Assembly: GCA_016787135.1 (NCBI GenBank)
Contig: JAEUVK010000195.1
Span: 1-64,000 of the forward strand
From: Chitinophagaceae bacterium
GTDB lineage: Bacteria; Bacteroidota; Bacteroidia; Chitinophagales; Chitinophagaceae
Direction of reading: 5' to 3'
Length of the DNA stretch: 64,000 nt
The stretch's first letter is position 1. Each line of letters starts with the position of its first letter. The translations under genes and the position numbers were made by a program. The notes under the pieces are model-generated. The model made no database searches and was not told where the DNA came from. It worked only from the letters and a program-made list of their open reading frames with translations. This document shows, piece after piece, positions 44,079 through 51,895 of the stretch.

Positions 44079-44097
44079 TTTCTTACCTGATATTGAG

Positions 44098-44122
44098 AAA
44101 AGGCAGTCATTGACTGCCTTTT
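44098..44122. terminator. strong symmetric hairpin terminator before pyrR
   Basis: AAAAGGCAGTC, loop ATT, GACTGCCTTTT form an 11-bp perfect stem ending in T. It ends the barrel gene transcript. As it lies upstream of pyrR, a role as pyr attenuator cannot be excluded, but no anti-terminator alternative was seen. Confidence 0.75.
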
Positions 44123-44178
44123 CTGCTTTATTATACCTGTTTGCCGTGCCTTTACTATTTTTACAAAAATTCTTGCAC

Positions 44179-44703
44179 TTGAAATTAATTCTCACCGGGC
44201 CGCAACTGGCGATCACCATTAAAAGATTAGCACACCAGGTACTGGAAAATAATATCGGCCTGGAAAATACCGTGCTCATCGGTTTGCAGCCGAGAGGTAT
44301 CTATCTTTCGGACCAGGTAGTAGCGGAAATAAAAAGGGAATTGCCTGCGGATAAGGTGAAGTATGGGAAACTGGATATCACGTTTTACCGGGATGATGTC
44401 CGCAATGAGATCCGGATCGCTAATCATACGGATATACCTTTTTCTATCGAGGGGAAAAAAGTGGTGCTGATAGATGATGTATTATATACCGGCAGAACCA
44501 TACGGGCAGCCCTTGATGCGCTTCTTGATTTTGGCCGGCCGGAAAAAGTAGAGCTCTGTGTATTGATTGACCGGCGTTTCAGCCGCCAATTCCCCATACA
44601 GCCCGACTATACCGGCAAATCCATTGATTCGATCATTTCGCAGAAGGTAAGGGTGTTCTGGAAGCAGAAGGACGGGAAGGAAGAAGTGGTGATACTGGAT
44701 TAA
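44179..44703 (+). CDS. pyrR: PyrR-type uracil phosphoribosyltransferase / pyr regulator
   Basis: The protein is 174 residues if it starts at TTG 44179, giving MKLILTGPQLAITIKRLAHQ, the standard PyrR front. The frame is open much further up, but that part overlaps the barrel gene and its terminator and adds 47 unrelated residues. IGLQPRGIYLSDQV and the PRPP motif VVLIDDVLYTGRTIRAALDAL are present. PyrR senses UMP and, in other phyla, attenuates pyr operons. It is followed by an inserted element and then pyrB. Its stop codon sits at the edge of the element's left arm. Confidence 0.85.
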   Translation: MKLILTGPQLAITIKRLAHQVLENNIGLENTVLIGLQPRGIYLSDQVVAEIKRELPADKVKYGKLDITFYRDDVRNEIRIANHTDIPFSIEGKKVVLIDDVLYTGRTIRAALDALLDFGRPEKVELCVLIDRRFSRQFPIQPDYTGKSIDSIISQKVRVFWKQKDGKEEVVILD

Positions 44704-45157
44704 GGCACAAGGCACTGAAAATTGACATACAAGTTAGGGAAAGGTTAATCAAGAATAAACTGGCCAAAAAATCTTTTATGTCTCAGGAGTTGGAGGATAG
44801 ATTTCACAACTTTGCAAAAAGGGTCAGGGATTTTTGCCGGAAAATCAAATGAGATGTTATTAATGTCGAATATATCCGTCAGCTGATACGGGCAAGCAGT
44901 TCGGTAGGGGCTAATTATATAGAAGCCTCCGATGATCTTGGAAAAGCTGATGAGAAAATGAAAATAAAAATCGCCAGAAGAGAGGCGAAAGAATCTGTTC
45001 ATTTTCTCGACCTGATGTTGCTATATGGTGATGATCAGCTCGAAAAGGAGCGAGCAGAGATCATTGATGAAGCCGGGCAAATCCGGAAAATCCTGTCTCC
45101 ATTCTTAATAAACTTGACTAAAAATCAGGATAAGGATTCTCCTGTGCCTTGTTCCTT
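44702..45157. mobile_element. inverted-repeat-bounded element between pyrR and pyrB
   Basis: AAGGCACAAGGCAC at 44702-44715 pairs with GTGCCTTGTTCCTT at 45144-45157, with one mismatch in 14. The arms enclose a broken four-helix-bundle gene. The left arm touches the pyrR stop; the right arm is followed at 45154-45164 by CCTTGTACCTT, which recurs exactly at 47849-47859. The arrangement suggests insertion into a pyrR-pyrB operon. No target duplication was found. Confidence 0.5.
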
Positions 45158-45170
45158 GTACCTTGAGTGA
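44778..45170 (+). pseudogene. four-helix-bundle protein gene broken by one in-frame TGA
   Basis: From ATG 44778 the frame reads MSQELEDRFHNFAKRVRDFC, then RKIK and TGA at 44850-44852. It continues in the same frame as DVINVEYIRQLIRASSSVGA, NYIEASDDLGKADEKMKIKI, ARREAKESVHFLDLMLLYGD and on to 45170. Both halves match the four-helix-bundle (TIGR02436) family with no gap, so a single base change (CGA to TGA would do) inactivated it recently. The gene at 39668 is an intact relative of different sequence. The pseudogene end runs into the start of pyrB. Confidence 0.8.
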
Positions 45171-45192
45171 TTTCCTTTATCTTCGCTTTTTA

Positions 45193-46125
45193 ATGAGCCT
45201 TTCTACCAAACATCTTCTCGGTATCAGAGACCTCACTAAGGAAGATATATCGCTTTTTCTGCAGACAGCAGAACAATTCAAAGAAGTTTTACAAAGACCT
45301 GTCAAAAAAGTACCATCGCTAAGGGATGTAACCATCGTTAACCTGTTCTTCGAGAACTCGACCCGTACAAGGATATCTTTTGAACTGGCCGAAAAAAGAT
45401 TAAGCGCCGATACCATCAATTTCACAGCGTCAGGTTCTTCCGTGTCCAAGGGGGAAACGCTCCTGGATACCGTCAATAATATTCTGTCCATGAAAGTGGA
45501 TATGGTAGTGATGCGGCACAGGGCCAGCGGGGCGCCTCATTTTTTAGCCAAACATATTCCGGCTGCTATCGTCAATGCCGGCGACGGTATCAATGAACAT
45601 CCCACACAAGCATTGCTGGATGCACTTTCGATAAAAGAAAGCACGGGAAAACTGGAAGGATCAAGAATTGCGATCATCGGAGACATCATGCACAGCCGTG
45701 TAGCACAAAGCAATATTTATTTATTAAAGAAAATGGGTGCAGAGGTCACTGTGTGCGGCCCGCCTACATTGATTCCTAAATATATCAGCGAAGCCCTGGG
45801 TGTTAATGTCAGCTATAACCTGAAAGAAACCCTGGAGTGGTGTGATGTGGCGAATGTTTTACGCATACAACTGGAAAGGCAGAACCAGGTACTTTTTTCT
45901 TCCCTTCGTGAATATAACCTTACCTATGGCATCAGCCGTAAACTGCTCGATGATCTTCATAAAGAAATTGTGATCATGCATCCCGGCCCGATCAACAGGG
46001 GGGTTGAACTCGACAGTGATGTGGCTGACAGCAAACAATCTATTATTTTACAGCAGGTAGAAAATGGGGTAGCGGTAAGAATGGCCGTACTATACCTGTT
46101 GTCGAACAGGCCATCCGGTAATTAA
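45193..46125 (+). CDS. pyrB: aspartate carbamoyltransferase catalytic chain
   Basis: The 310-residue protein catalyses the first committed step of pyrimidine synthesis, carbamoyl phosphate plus aspartate. FFENSTRTRISFELAEKRL carries the carbamoyl-phosphate site (STRT), GSSVSKGETLLDT the mobile Ser/Lys loop, MRHRASGAPHFLA and DGINEHPTQALLDAL the HPTQ site, and HPGPINRGVE the aspartate site. The start is the ATG of MSLSTKHLLGI; a TTG ten codons upstream lies in the pseudogene. No pyrI follows. A four-helix-bundle element separates it from pyrR. Confidence 0.95.
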   Translation: MSLSTKHLLGIRDLTKEDISLFLQTAEQFKEVLQRPVKKVPSLRDVTIVNLFFENSTRTRISFELAEKRLSADTINFTASGSSVSKGETLLDTVNNILSMKVDMVVMRHRASGAPHFLAKHIPAAIVNAGDGINEHPTQALLDALSIKESTGKLEGSRIAIIGDIMHSRVAQSNIYLLKKMGAEVTVCGPPTLIPKYISEALGVNVSYNLKETLEWCDVANVLRIQLERQNQVLFSSLREYNLTYGISRKLLDDLHKEIVIMHPGPINRGVELDSDVADSKQSIILQQVENGVAVRMAVLYLLSNRPSGN

Positions 46126-46177
46126 TTGTTGATTATTACGTAATAATTATTAGCTTTCGCAGCCAATTTAATGACTG

Positions 46178-46648
46178 ATGCAAAGAATCTGCTTATTTCC
46201 CGGAACATTTGATCCCATTACACTTGGTCATGTTGATATTATTGACAGGTCTTTGCCCTTATTTGATAAAGTGATAGTAGGTATCGGGTTGAATTCTTCA
46301 AAAACACCCATGTTCTCCGCTGAACAGCGTTTGCAATGGGTACAGGAGATCTATAAAGACGAACCCAAAGTGGAGGGGACGATCTATGAAGGGCTTACGA
46401 TCGAGTACTGCAAAATGATCGGGGCGCAATTCATCATCAGGGGTATCCGTTATGTAAGCGATTTTGAATACGAGAAAACAATTGCGGATGCCAATCGCAC
46501 CCTGGATAAATCTATTGAAACGATCTTTCTTACAGGCGAACCGAAATATACTTCCGTCGCTTCTACTATTGTGCGGGATATTATCCGGAACGGCGGCGAC
46601 GCCAGCCTTTTTTTACCTAAAGAAGTTTACAGCACTTTAAATAAATAA
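46178..46648 (+). CDS. coaD: pantetheine-phosphate adenylyltransferase
   Basis: The 156-residue protein catalyses the penultimate step of coenzyme A synthesis. It has the nucleotidyltransferase signature CLFPGTFDPITLGHVDII (T/HxGH), FIIRGIRYVSDFEYE, FLTGEPKYTSVASTIVRDI and ends in the usual helix. Length is standard. It follows pyrB by 52 bases on the same strand and precedes the thioesterase gene by six bases. Confidence 0.95.
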   Translation: MQRICLFPGTFDPITLGHVDIIDRSLPLFDKVIVGIGLNSSKTPMFSAEQRLQWVQEIYKDEPKVEGTIYEGLTIEYCKMIGAQFIIRGIRYVSDFEYEKTIADANRTLDKSIETIFLTGEPKYTSVASTIVRDIIRNGGDASLFLPKEVYSTLNK

Positions 46649-46654
46649 ACGCAA

Positions 46655-47107
46655 ATGGCTATCTGGTTCAACAAAGGGCTATCTATCGATGATATAAAAC
46701 CACTTGGAAAAGAGACCATGGGTGAATATGTCGGTATCGAATGGACAGAGATCGGGGATGATTATATAAAGGCAAAGATGCCCGTTGATCATCGTACACA
46801 GCAGCCTTATGGCTTATTGCATGGCGGGGCTTCCTGCGTGCTGGCAGAAACCATAGGTAGTATTGCATCAGCTATGGTAGTTGATCATTCGCAGTTTGTA
46901 TGCGTGGGAATGGAGATCAATGCCAATCATGTACGCAGTGCCAGGGAGGGCTATGTAACTGGTATTGCCACACCGCTTCATCTCGGGGTCAACACCCACG
47001 TATGGGATATCAAAATATATGATGATATTCAAAAACTGGTTTGTGTAAGCCGGCTTACTGTTGCTGTTATACCGCGAAAAGAATCATTCCGCAAGGCAAG
47101 TCTCTAA
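46655..47107 (+). CDS. hotdog-fold acyl-CoA thioesterase (PaaI/MenI-like)
   Basis: The 150-residue protein has the PaaI-type hotdog pattern: DDYIKAKMPVDHRTQQPYG, LLHGGASCVLAETIGSIAS with the catalytic Glu in the helix, VCVGMEINANHVRSAREGYV, and VWDIKIYDDIQKLVCVSRLT. It resembles 1,4-dihydroxy-2-naphthoyl-CoA hydrolase of menaquinone synthesis, but no men genes are adjacent, so the substrate stays open. Six bases after coaD, so probably co-transcribed. Its last 24 bases overlap the end of the convergent NUDIX gene. Confidence 0.85.
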   Translation: MAIWFNKGLSIDDIKPLGKETMGEYVGIEWTEIGDDYIKAKMPVDHRTQQPYGLLHGGASCVLAETIGSIASAMVVDHSQFVCVGMEINANHVRSAREGYVTGIATPLHLGVNTHVWDIKIYDDIQKLVCVSRLTVAVIPRKESFRKASL

Positions 47108-47710
47108 TACATCAGCGACCGAAGGGAAAGCATTTTTCATATAACTTTCAAGGTCGCCGGGTTTTACCCATTTTATTTCAAGAATGTCTTCTTCCGTTTG
47201 AGGAATTAAATTCTGCGTGCCATGCACATTCATGGTGTACCAATGTGATTCTTTGAGAATGAACTTTGACCCTTCATGATAGGTGTGATAGGTGATGGTC
47301 AACGGAGCAGCAAGTTTTATATTCTTCAGCCCGGTCTCTTCCCGGACCTCACGGATAGCGCAATCCTCGAGTTTTTCACCATCATCCAGTTTGCCTTTCG
47401 GGAGATCCCATTTACCTCTGCGGAAGATCAATAATACTTCGTGATCCTGATTCGTTACTAACCCTCCTGCTGCTATTACCAGGGTGAATTTTCTGAACAA
47501 CGCATTTTTCAGTTTATCCAGGTCAGCATGAAAGAACACACCGGCTTTCACTTTAGGCAGCTGCATTTCATGAATGATGGTTTTAACAGTATGTGAATCG
47601 AGTTCATCTATAAAAACGGCATCATCATGATGAACGAACGGTTCAATTGTTTTATCAATCGTATCACAAAGAAAAAGCGGCTTGTCCCCGAAATAGATCT
47701 TAATGAACAT
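47084..47710 (-). CDS. NUDIX hydrolase
   Basis: 208 residues from the Met of MFIKIYFGDKPLFLCD; the open frame upstream lies in repeat DNA. The C-terminal half holds a complete Nudix box, GKLDDGEKLEDCAIREVREE followed by TGL, preceded by EVLLIFRRGKWDLPKG. The N-terminal 70 residues are a separate domain seen in Bacteroidota NUDIX proteins. Members cleave nucleoside diphosphates linked to another group; the substrate is unknown. It converges on, and overlaps, the thioesterase gene. Confidence 0.85.
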   Translation of the reverse strand: MFIKIYFGDKPLFLCDTIDKTIEPFVHHDDAVFIDELDSHTVKTIIHEMQLPKVKAGVFFHADLDKLKNALFRKFTLVIAAGGLVTNQDHEVLLIFRRGKWDLPKGKLDDGEKLEDCAIREVREETGLKNIKLAAPLTITYHTYHEGSKFILKESHWYTMNVHGTQNLIPQTEEDILEIKWVKPGDLESYMKNAFPSVADVLETCLAE

Positions 47711-47735
47711 ATATCTAAGGTAAGAAACAAGATTC

Positions 47736-47859
47736 AAGGTGCAAGGGGTGAGGCACAAGGTGCAGGTTTCAGGAGTAATGGCAGGGGAGCAAGATAATCA
47801 GGTAGCGAAGATCATTTCTAATAGCATGATTTGGCCTTGTCTCTTGCTCCTTGTACCTT
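47736..47859. repeat. gene-less inverted-repeat element before pyrE
   Basis: AAGGTGCAAGG at 47736-47746 pairs with CCTTGTACCTT at 47849-47859, with one mismatch in 11. Further GGCACAAGG and CCTTGTCTC segments lie inside. The right arm is identical to the end of the pyrR-pyrB element. About 100 bases lie between, with no coding sequence, so this looks like a short deletion derivative or an independent REP-like unit. Confidence 0.5.
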
Positions 47860-47880
47860 TCTTTAAGTTATCTTCGCCGC

Positions 47881-48516
47881 ATGACAAATGAAAAAGTTGT
47901 GGCTGAAAAGCTGCTGCAGGTAAATGCAGTAAAGCTGAACCTTAAAACCCCTTTTACATGGGCTAGCGGATGGAAAAGCCCGATCTATTGCGACAACCGC
48001 CGTGTGTTATCGTTCCCCTTCATCCGGGATTATATTAAGTCTGAATTGTGCAATGTTGTATTTGAAAAATTTCCCGGGGCTGAATTGCTCGCAGGAGTGG
48101 CGACCGCCGGTATAGCCTGGGGTGCGATGGTATCAGACCAGCTTAAGCTACCTTATATATATGTACGGCCCAAACCCAAGGAGCACGGGCTCGGTAACCA
48201 GATCGAGGGATTTTATGAAAAGGGGCAGAAAACCGTGGTAATCGAGGACCTGGTGTCGACGGGCAAGAGCAGTATGCAGGTGGTGGATGTATTGAAAAAT
48301 GAAGGATTGGATGTCATTGGGATGGTATCTATTTTCACCTATGGGTTCCCTGTTGCTACCGATATTTTTTCAAAAGCCGGGATAGAATATCATTCGTTGA
48401 CAAATTACCCATCCCTGATAGAATTGGCTATGGATAAGGGAGCAGTATCCGCAGGTGAGCAGGAAATTTTGTTAAAATGGCGGGATGACCCGGCCAATTG
48501 GAAGGGAGTTTTGTAA
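47881..48516 (+). CDS. pyrE: orotate phosphoribosyltransferase
   Basis: The 211-residue protein makes OMP from orotate and PRPP. LKTPFTWASGWKSPIYCDNR is the substrate region, ELLAGVATAGIAWGAMVSD and YIYVRPKPKEHGLGNQIEG follow, and TVVIEDLVSTGKSSMQVVDV is the PRPP motif. The ATG of MTNEKVVAEKLL is taken; ten codons upstream lie in repeat DNA. It is the third pyr gene within 4.5 kb (pyrR, pyrB, pyrE), but unrelated genes and a minus-strand NUDIX gene intervene. Confidence 0.95.
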   Translation: MTNEKVVAEKLLQVNAVKLNLKTPFTWASGWKSPIYCDNRRVLSFPFIRDYIKSELCNVVFEKFPGAELLAGVATAGIAWGAMVSDQLKLPYIYVRPKPKEHGLGNQIEGFYEKGQKTVVIEDLVSTGKSSMQVVDVLKNEGLDVIGMVSIFTYGFPVATDIFSKAGIEYHSLTNYPSLIELAMDKGAVSAGEQEILLKWRDDPANWKGVL

Positions 48517-48535
48517 TTTGTTGTCAAATACTACT

Positions 48536-48928
48536 ATGAAAAAATTTTTGGTAACACTGGTGGCGATCACAGGTTTTACGGTCGTTTCATTTTCGCAGAC
48601 AAAAGCGTTACAGACAGCCCGTATCAAAACACCCAATGTGTTGTGTGAAGAATGTAAGAAGCGTCTTACAACATACCTCGACCGCTATGATGGCATTCAA
48701 TACCTGAATATCAATTTCAGGAAAGGAGAGATCCAGGTGAAATACCTGACCGACAGAATTGATATTGAGCAGATCAAAACAGCTATCGCCAATATGGGTT
48801 ATGATGCAGATGATGTTACTGCCAATGAAGAAGCGTATAAAAAATTACCTAAAAGCTGCAAGAAGTTTGAAGACGGGGGAGGGCATCCGAAACCTAAACC
48901 TGATCCGGCCCAGCAACCGGCACAATAA
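48536..48928 (+). CDS. secreted heavy-metal-associated (HMA) domain protein
   Basis: About 130 residues from MKKFLVTLVAITGFTVVSFSQ, a signal peptide. One HMA domain covers about 25-95 with metal site CEEC in TPNVLCEECKKRLTTYLDR and the usual second half IEQIKTAIANMGYDADDV. The tail is Lys/Pro-rich (GGGHPKPKPDPAQQ). The C-X2-C spacing is that of copper or mercury carriers. A periplasmic metal-binding role is likely. No ATPase or efflux gene is adjacent. It follows pyrE by 19 bases. Confidence 0.8.
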   Translation: MKKFLVTLVAITGFTVVSFSQTKALQTARIKTPNVLCEECKKRLTTYLDRYDGIQYLNINFRKGEIQVKYLTDRIDIEQIKTAIANMGYDADDVTANEEAYKKLPKSCKKFEDGGGHPKPKPDPAQQPAQ

Positions 48929-48942
48929 AGAAACTGATGCTG

Positions 48943-48965
48943 TCCCGCCTGAGGCGGGATTTTTA
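48943..48965. terminator. terminator after HMA gene
   Basis: The stem TCCCGCC/GGCGGGA with a three-base loop is followed by TTTTTATTTG. It lies between two convergent genes and touches the stop of the LEA2 gene. Confidence 0.8.
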
Positions 48966-49415
48966 TTTGAATAATTCCTGGAGGTTTTGGTTCCCTTCAT
49001 AATGAAGGGGTATTTTTTTATAGAGGCCGCTTTTTCCCACTTTTGCCTTTCCATTGATAGTTATCAAAACCTGCTCATTCATCAATGCGGAAAGCGAATG
49101 TCTGAGAATATGCTTCATTTCAACATCCAATTTTACCGGGATAGTGAAATCGGAATTGGCCGGAATATCCACCGGTTCATTTACTACGAAATGACCAAGA
49201 TAAGTGCTATCCATCCAGGCTTCTCCTTCAGCATTCTTCAAACGGGCCTTTTTATTATTGGGGTTAAAATAATGTAGCTGCAAAGTGACCTGCGATCTTC
49301 CTTTTCCCAGTTTATTCATTTGCACTTTATCTATACCGTTGAATACAGGTTCCTTCATGCTGACGCAGGAGGGAAAGACAATGATCGTAAATAATGATAA
49401 AACAAATAAGTATCT
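48963..49415 (-). CDS. LEA type 2 family lipoprotein
   Basis: About 150 residues from the Met of MRYLFVLSLFTIIVFPSC, a lipoprotein signal with lipobox FPSC; seven upstream residues are not needed. The mature part is one LEA2/WHy beta-sandwich (QVTLQLHYFNPNNKKARLKN, DIPANSDFTIPVKLDV). Members bind hydrophobic or envelope components in the periplasm; the exact role is unknown. It converges on the HMA gene and is divergent from rnpB. Confidence 0.75.
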   Translation of the reverse strand, partial: RYLFVLSLFTIIVFPSCVSMKEPVFNGIDKVQMNKLGKGRSQVTLQLHYFNPNNKKARLKNAEGEAWMDSTYLGHFVVNEPVDIPANSDFTIPVKLDVEMKHILRHSLSALMNEQVLITINGKAKVGKSGLYKKIPLHYEGNQNLQELFK

Positions 49416-49524
49416 CATTACCGGCAAATTACTCAAAGAGTATAATCTTTTTGGATCCTGATTCTTAAAATGTTTCTAATATGCAGGCCCTGCTTATTAC
49501 AAATCCTTTAGCAGGAAAATGAGC

Positions 49525-49532
49525 TACCTTTG
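49525..49532 (+). promoter_or_regulatory. -7 element of rnpB promoter
   Basis: TACCTTTG matches TANNTTTG and ends four bases before the first paired base of RNase P RNA, the right place for its start of transcription. The -33 element is not obvious. Confidence 0.45.
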
Positions 49533-49536
49533 CCAG

Positions 49537-49894
49537 GCTACAAGCCGGGCTATCGTTCCGACGTTACAGTCGGGAAGGAAAGTCCGGACAGCACAGAGCA
49601 ATGCACCGGTGAATAGCCGGGTCTTTTCTTACTTAGGCAGGAAAAGAACAGATAGTGCCACAGAAAATAACTATCCGCCTGCGGGTGGACAAAGGTGAAA
49701 ACGTAGGGTAAGAGCCTACGGCTTATGATGGTAACATCATTTGCGGGTAAACCTTGCATGCTGAAATGCCACGTATAGTACCGTTTTGAGGGCTGCTCGT
49801 CCAAGGTACAGGGTAGGCAGATTGATCCCGCGGGGTAACTTGCGGGACAGATAAATGATAGTCCACGACAGGATCCGGCTTACAGGCTTGTAGC
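49537..49894 (+). ncRNA. rnpB: RNase P RNA (bacterial type A)
   Basis: The ends pair perfectly over ten bases (GCTACAAGCC at 49537, GGCTTGTAGC at 49885), forming helix P1. The conserved core is present: GGAAGGAAAGTCCGGACAGC near the 5' end, GAGCAATGCACCGGTGAATAG, the GCGGGTGGACAAAGGTGAAA-type P10/11 region, and AGATAAATGATAGTCCACGAC near the 3' end. Length 358 is usual. It is the catalytic subunit for tRNA 5' maturation. T-rich sequence follows. Confidence 0.95.
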
Positions 49895-49899
49895 AATTT

Positions 49900-50820
49900 T
49901 TATTTATTCAATATAGTATTCCCGATATACCCCCCGAGCTCCATCATCCATGCAATACCCAGATGGACGATCAATCCTCCGTAAATTGATCGTGTATGAT
50001 ACACTACAATACCTAATATCATTCCACCAAAATAAGAACTGATACATTCGCCCAATGGTTTGCCGAAATGAATGGTGCAATAAAAACAAGCCATGGGTAA
50101 TATTGCATCTTTACCTGCCCATTTTATAAAGGCTAATACCAGGAAGCCGCGAAAGAATAATTCGATGGTGATAAAATCGCTGCCGTAAGAAAGTTCAAAT
50201 AACAATTGCTGCCACCAGTCCAGGTTATGTATGCTTTCGATATCGCTGACTGATCTTAGTTTGGGGTACACGGCCAGGAAATCCGGTTGTGTGGAAGCAA
50301 CTGCGATCAGGGGAAGCATGATCAGCAGCATGATGATATAAGGTTTCCAATTGATGTTTTTTGTTTTGATGCCATACAGTAGTTGCCCTTTGTCGAACCT
50401 GTTCCGTATAAGTATGAGAATAGCTGTTATGATCAGCAGCAGTACCGGCCAGTAAACAATATAATTCCAGAAATGGTCTGTCCGCCAATTATCAGAGAAA
50501 GAGAAATGCGGGGTAAAGGCGATCTTGAATGAAAAAATAGCAGGTGCAAGAAGCAGGAGAGCAAAAAAGCCCTTTTCCCGGAAATATCTTTTGCCGGTAA
50601 GGGTAGCATAGACAATGTATGGCAAGACGAAAGCCAGTAAGAATATTGCGGAGCGGCCTAAAAAAGGAGCCGGGAAACTCCCCTGGCTGCTGATCTGTTC
50701 ATCTATACCGAACCGGTAGTTTGCCCACACCAGTAAGCCTGTAAAAGCAGTGATAATGAATAGTATCCGCTTGTCCGCTTCGTAAAAGTACCCCCTGATG
50801 TACCCGGTTATTTCTTTCAT
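49900..50820 (-). CDS. CPBP-family membrane protein, degenerate active site
   Basis: The 306-residue protein has about eight membrane helices. The C-terminal 120 residues match the CPBP (CAAX protease and bacteriocin-processing, ABI) domain: ITIELFFRGFLVLAFIKW, CTIHFGKPLGECISSYFGG, MILGIVVYHTRSIYGGLIVH. The first motif should be EExxxR; here the first Glu is Ile (IELFFR), and the following His motifs deviate as well. It may have weak, altered or no protease activity. It is convergent with rnpB, five bases apart. Confidence 0.75.
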   Translation of the reverse strand: MKEITGYIRGYFYEADKRILFIITAFTGLLVWANYRFGIDEQISSQGSFPAPFLGRSAIFLLAFVLPYIVYATLTGKRYFREKGFFALLLLAPAIFSFKIAFTPHFSFSDNWRTDHFWNYIVYWPVLLLIITAILILIRNRFDKGQLLYGIKTKNINWKPYIIMLLIMLPLIAVASTQPDFLAVYPKLRSVSDIESIHNLDWWQQLLFELSYGSDFITIELFFRGFLVLAFIKWAGKDAILPMACFYCTIHFGKPLGECISSYFGGMILGIVVYHTRSIYGGLIVHLGIAWMMELGGYIGNTILNK

Positions 50821-50927
50821 ACAGCCCGGAAAATAGATTTTTTTGAAAAGCCGTTAAACTTTCCTGCGCCTTTCGCTTCCAAAATTGCGTTAATATTTTC
50901 CACAAACCCTAAATTAAAAGTATAGCC

Positions 50928-51821
50928 ATGAAATTAATCTCAATTAACCGGATAACCTTAGTCATCTTGTTGATGCTCGCTACGGTACTGTACTCCTGTC
51001 AGAAGGATAGCAGTGTCAGCGATACCAATACGACGCAGCCTGTAACAGAAGACGAAGCCGTTACCTATTCAGAAGAAAGTACAGAAGCGGAAGCCAGCTT
51101 TGACGACATCGAAGATGTAGGCCGCCTGGCTGCTGAAGAAGAAGGTGTGGTAAGTTCACCTAATGGCCGTGTATTTCCTTTTGTTCAGCTTCGCCTGAGA
51201 CTCGGCCCCTGTGCAACGATCACTGTTTCTCCCAACGACAGTACATACCCCAAAACCGTCACGATCGATTTCGGCAACGGTTGTATTTGTGCCGACGGTA
51301 AATTCCGTAAAGGAATCATCACACTTCATTTCACAGGCCCGATCCGCCGTTCAGGCTCTGTGCTTACGATCACCCTCACTGATTTTTACCTGAACCGTGC
51401 TCATGTTGAAGGCACAAAAGTGATCAGTAACCTGAGTGCTAACGGTGCTATCAAATTCACTGTACAGGTAACAGGAGGTAAAGTAACTTATCCTAACGGA
51501 AGAGGTTACCAGTACGAGTGTCTGAAATATGTTTTTCAAACAGATGGTGCTGCTACTGCCAACCCGCTGGATGATGTATATAAGATCGAAGGACGGTCAA
51601 AAACAACCTTCAACAACGGCCTGACCATTAACCTGAATACCGAATCTGCGCTGGTGAAGAAAGTGGCCTGCCACTGGATCAATAAAGGTATTCTGAAGAT
51701 AAAGATCAATGACAGGATATTGTACCTTGATTATGGCGCCCCCAACAACGGCGATTGCGATAACAAAGCGTTGCTGACATGGAATAACGGCAATAATCAA
51801 CGACTGATAACCTTACCATAA
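50928..51821 (+). CDS. hypothetical acidic lipoprotein
   Basis: The 297-residue protein has a lipoprotein signal (LVILLMLATVLYSC). An acidic, Thr/Glu-rich linker (TEDEAVTYSEESTEAEASFD) is followed by a beta-rich domain from about residue 80 with several cysteines (LGPCATITV, FGNGCICADGKFRKG, ITLHFTGPIRRSG, VACHWINKG). No named family recognised. It is probably displayed on the outer membrane, as are many Bacteroidota lipoproteins. Strong terminator downstream. Confidence 0.7.
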   Translation: MKLISINRITLVILLMLATVLYSCQKDSSVSDTNTTQPVTEDEAVTYSEESTEAEASFDDIEDVGRLAAEEEGVVSSPNGRVFPFVQLRLRLGPCATITVSPNDSTYPKTVTIDFGNGCICADGKFRKGIITLHFTGPIRRSGSVLTITLTDFYLNRAHVEGTKVISNLSANGAIKFTVQVTGGKVTYPNGRGYQYECLKYVFQTDGAATANPLDDVYKIEGRSKTTFNNGLTINLNTESALVKKVACHWINKGILKIKINDRILYLDYGAPNNGDCDNKALLTWNNGNNQRLITLP

Positions 51822-51854
51822 ACACCTGTTAATCCGCATCCCGGAAAGTTCCAG

Positions 51855-51885
51855 GCCTGTCCCGTTACATCGGGGCAGGCTTTTT
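51855..51885 (+). terminator. Rho-independent terminator
   Basis: The stem GCCTGTCCCG/CGGGGCAGGC with loop TTACAT is followed by TTTTT. The next gene begins 11 bases later. The T run continues into TATATTTG (51885-51892), a -7 promoter-like box only three bases before its ATG. Confidence 0.85.
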
Positions 51886-51895
51886 ATATTTGCAC

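Noticed and set aside
44098..44122. Hairpin before pyrR as a PyrR-controlled attenuator
   Set aside because: A perfect symmetric hairpin with no visible competing anti-terminator; simplest reading is the terminator of the barrel gene.
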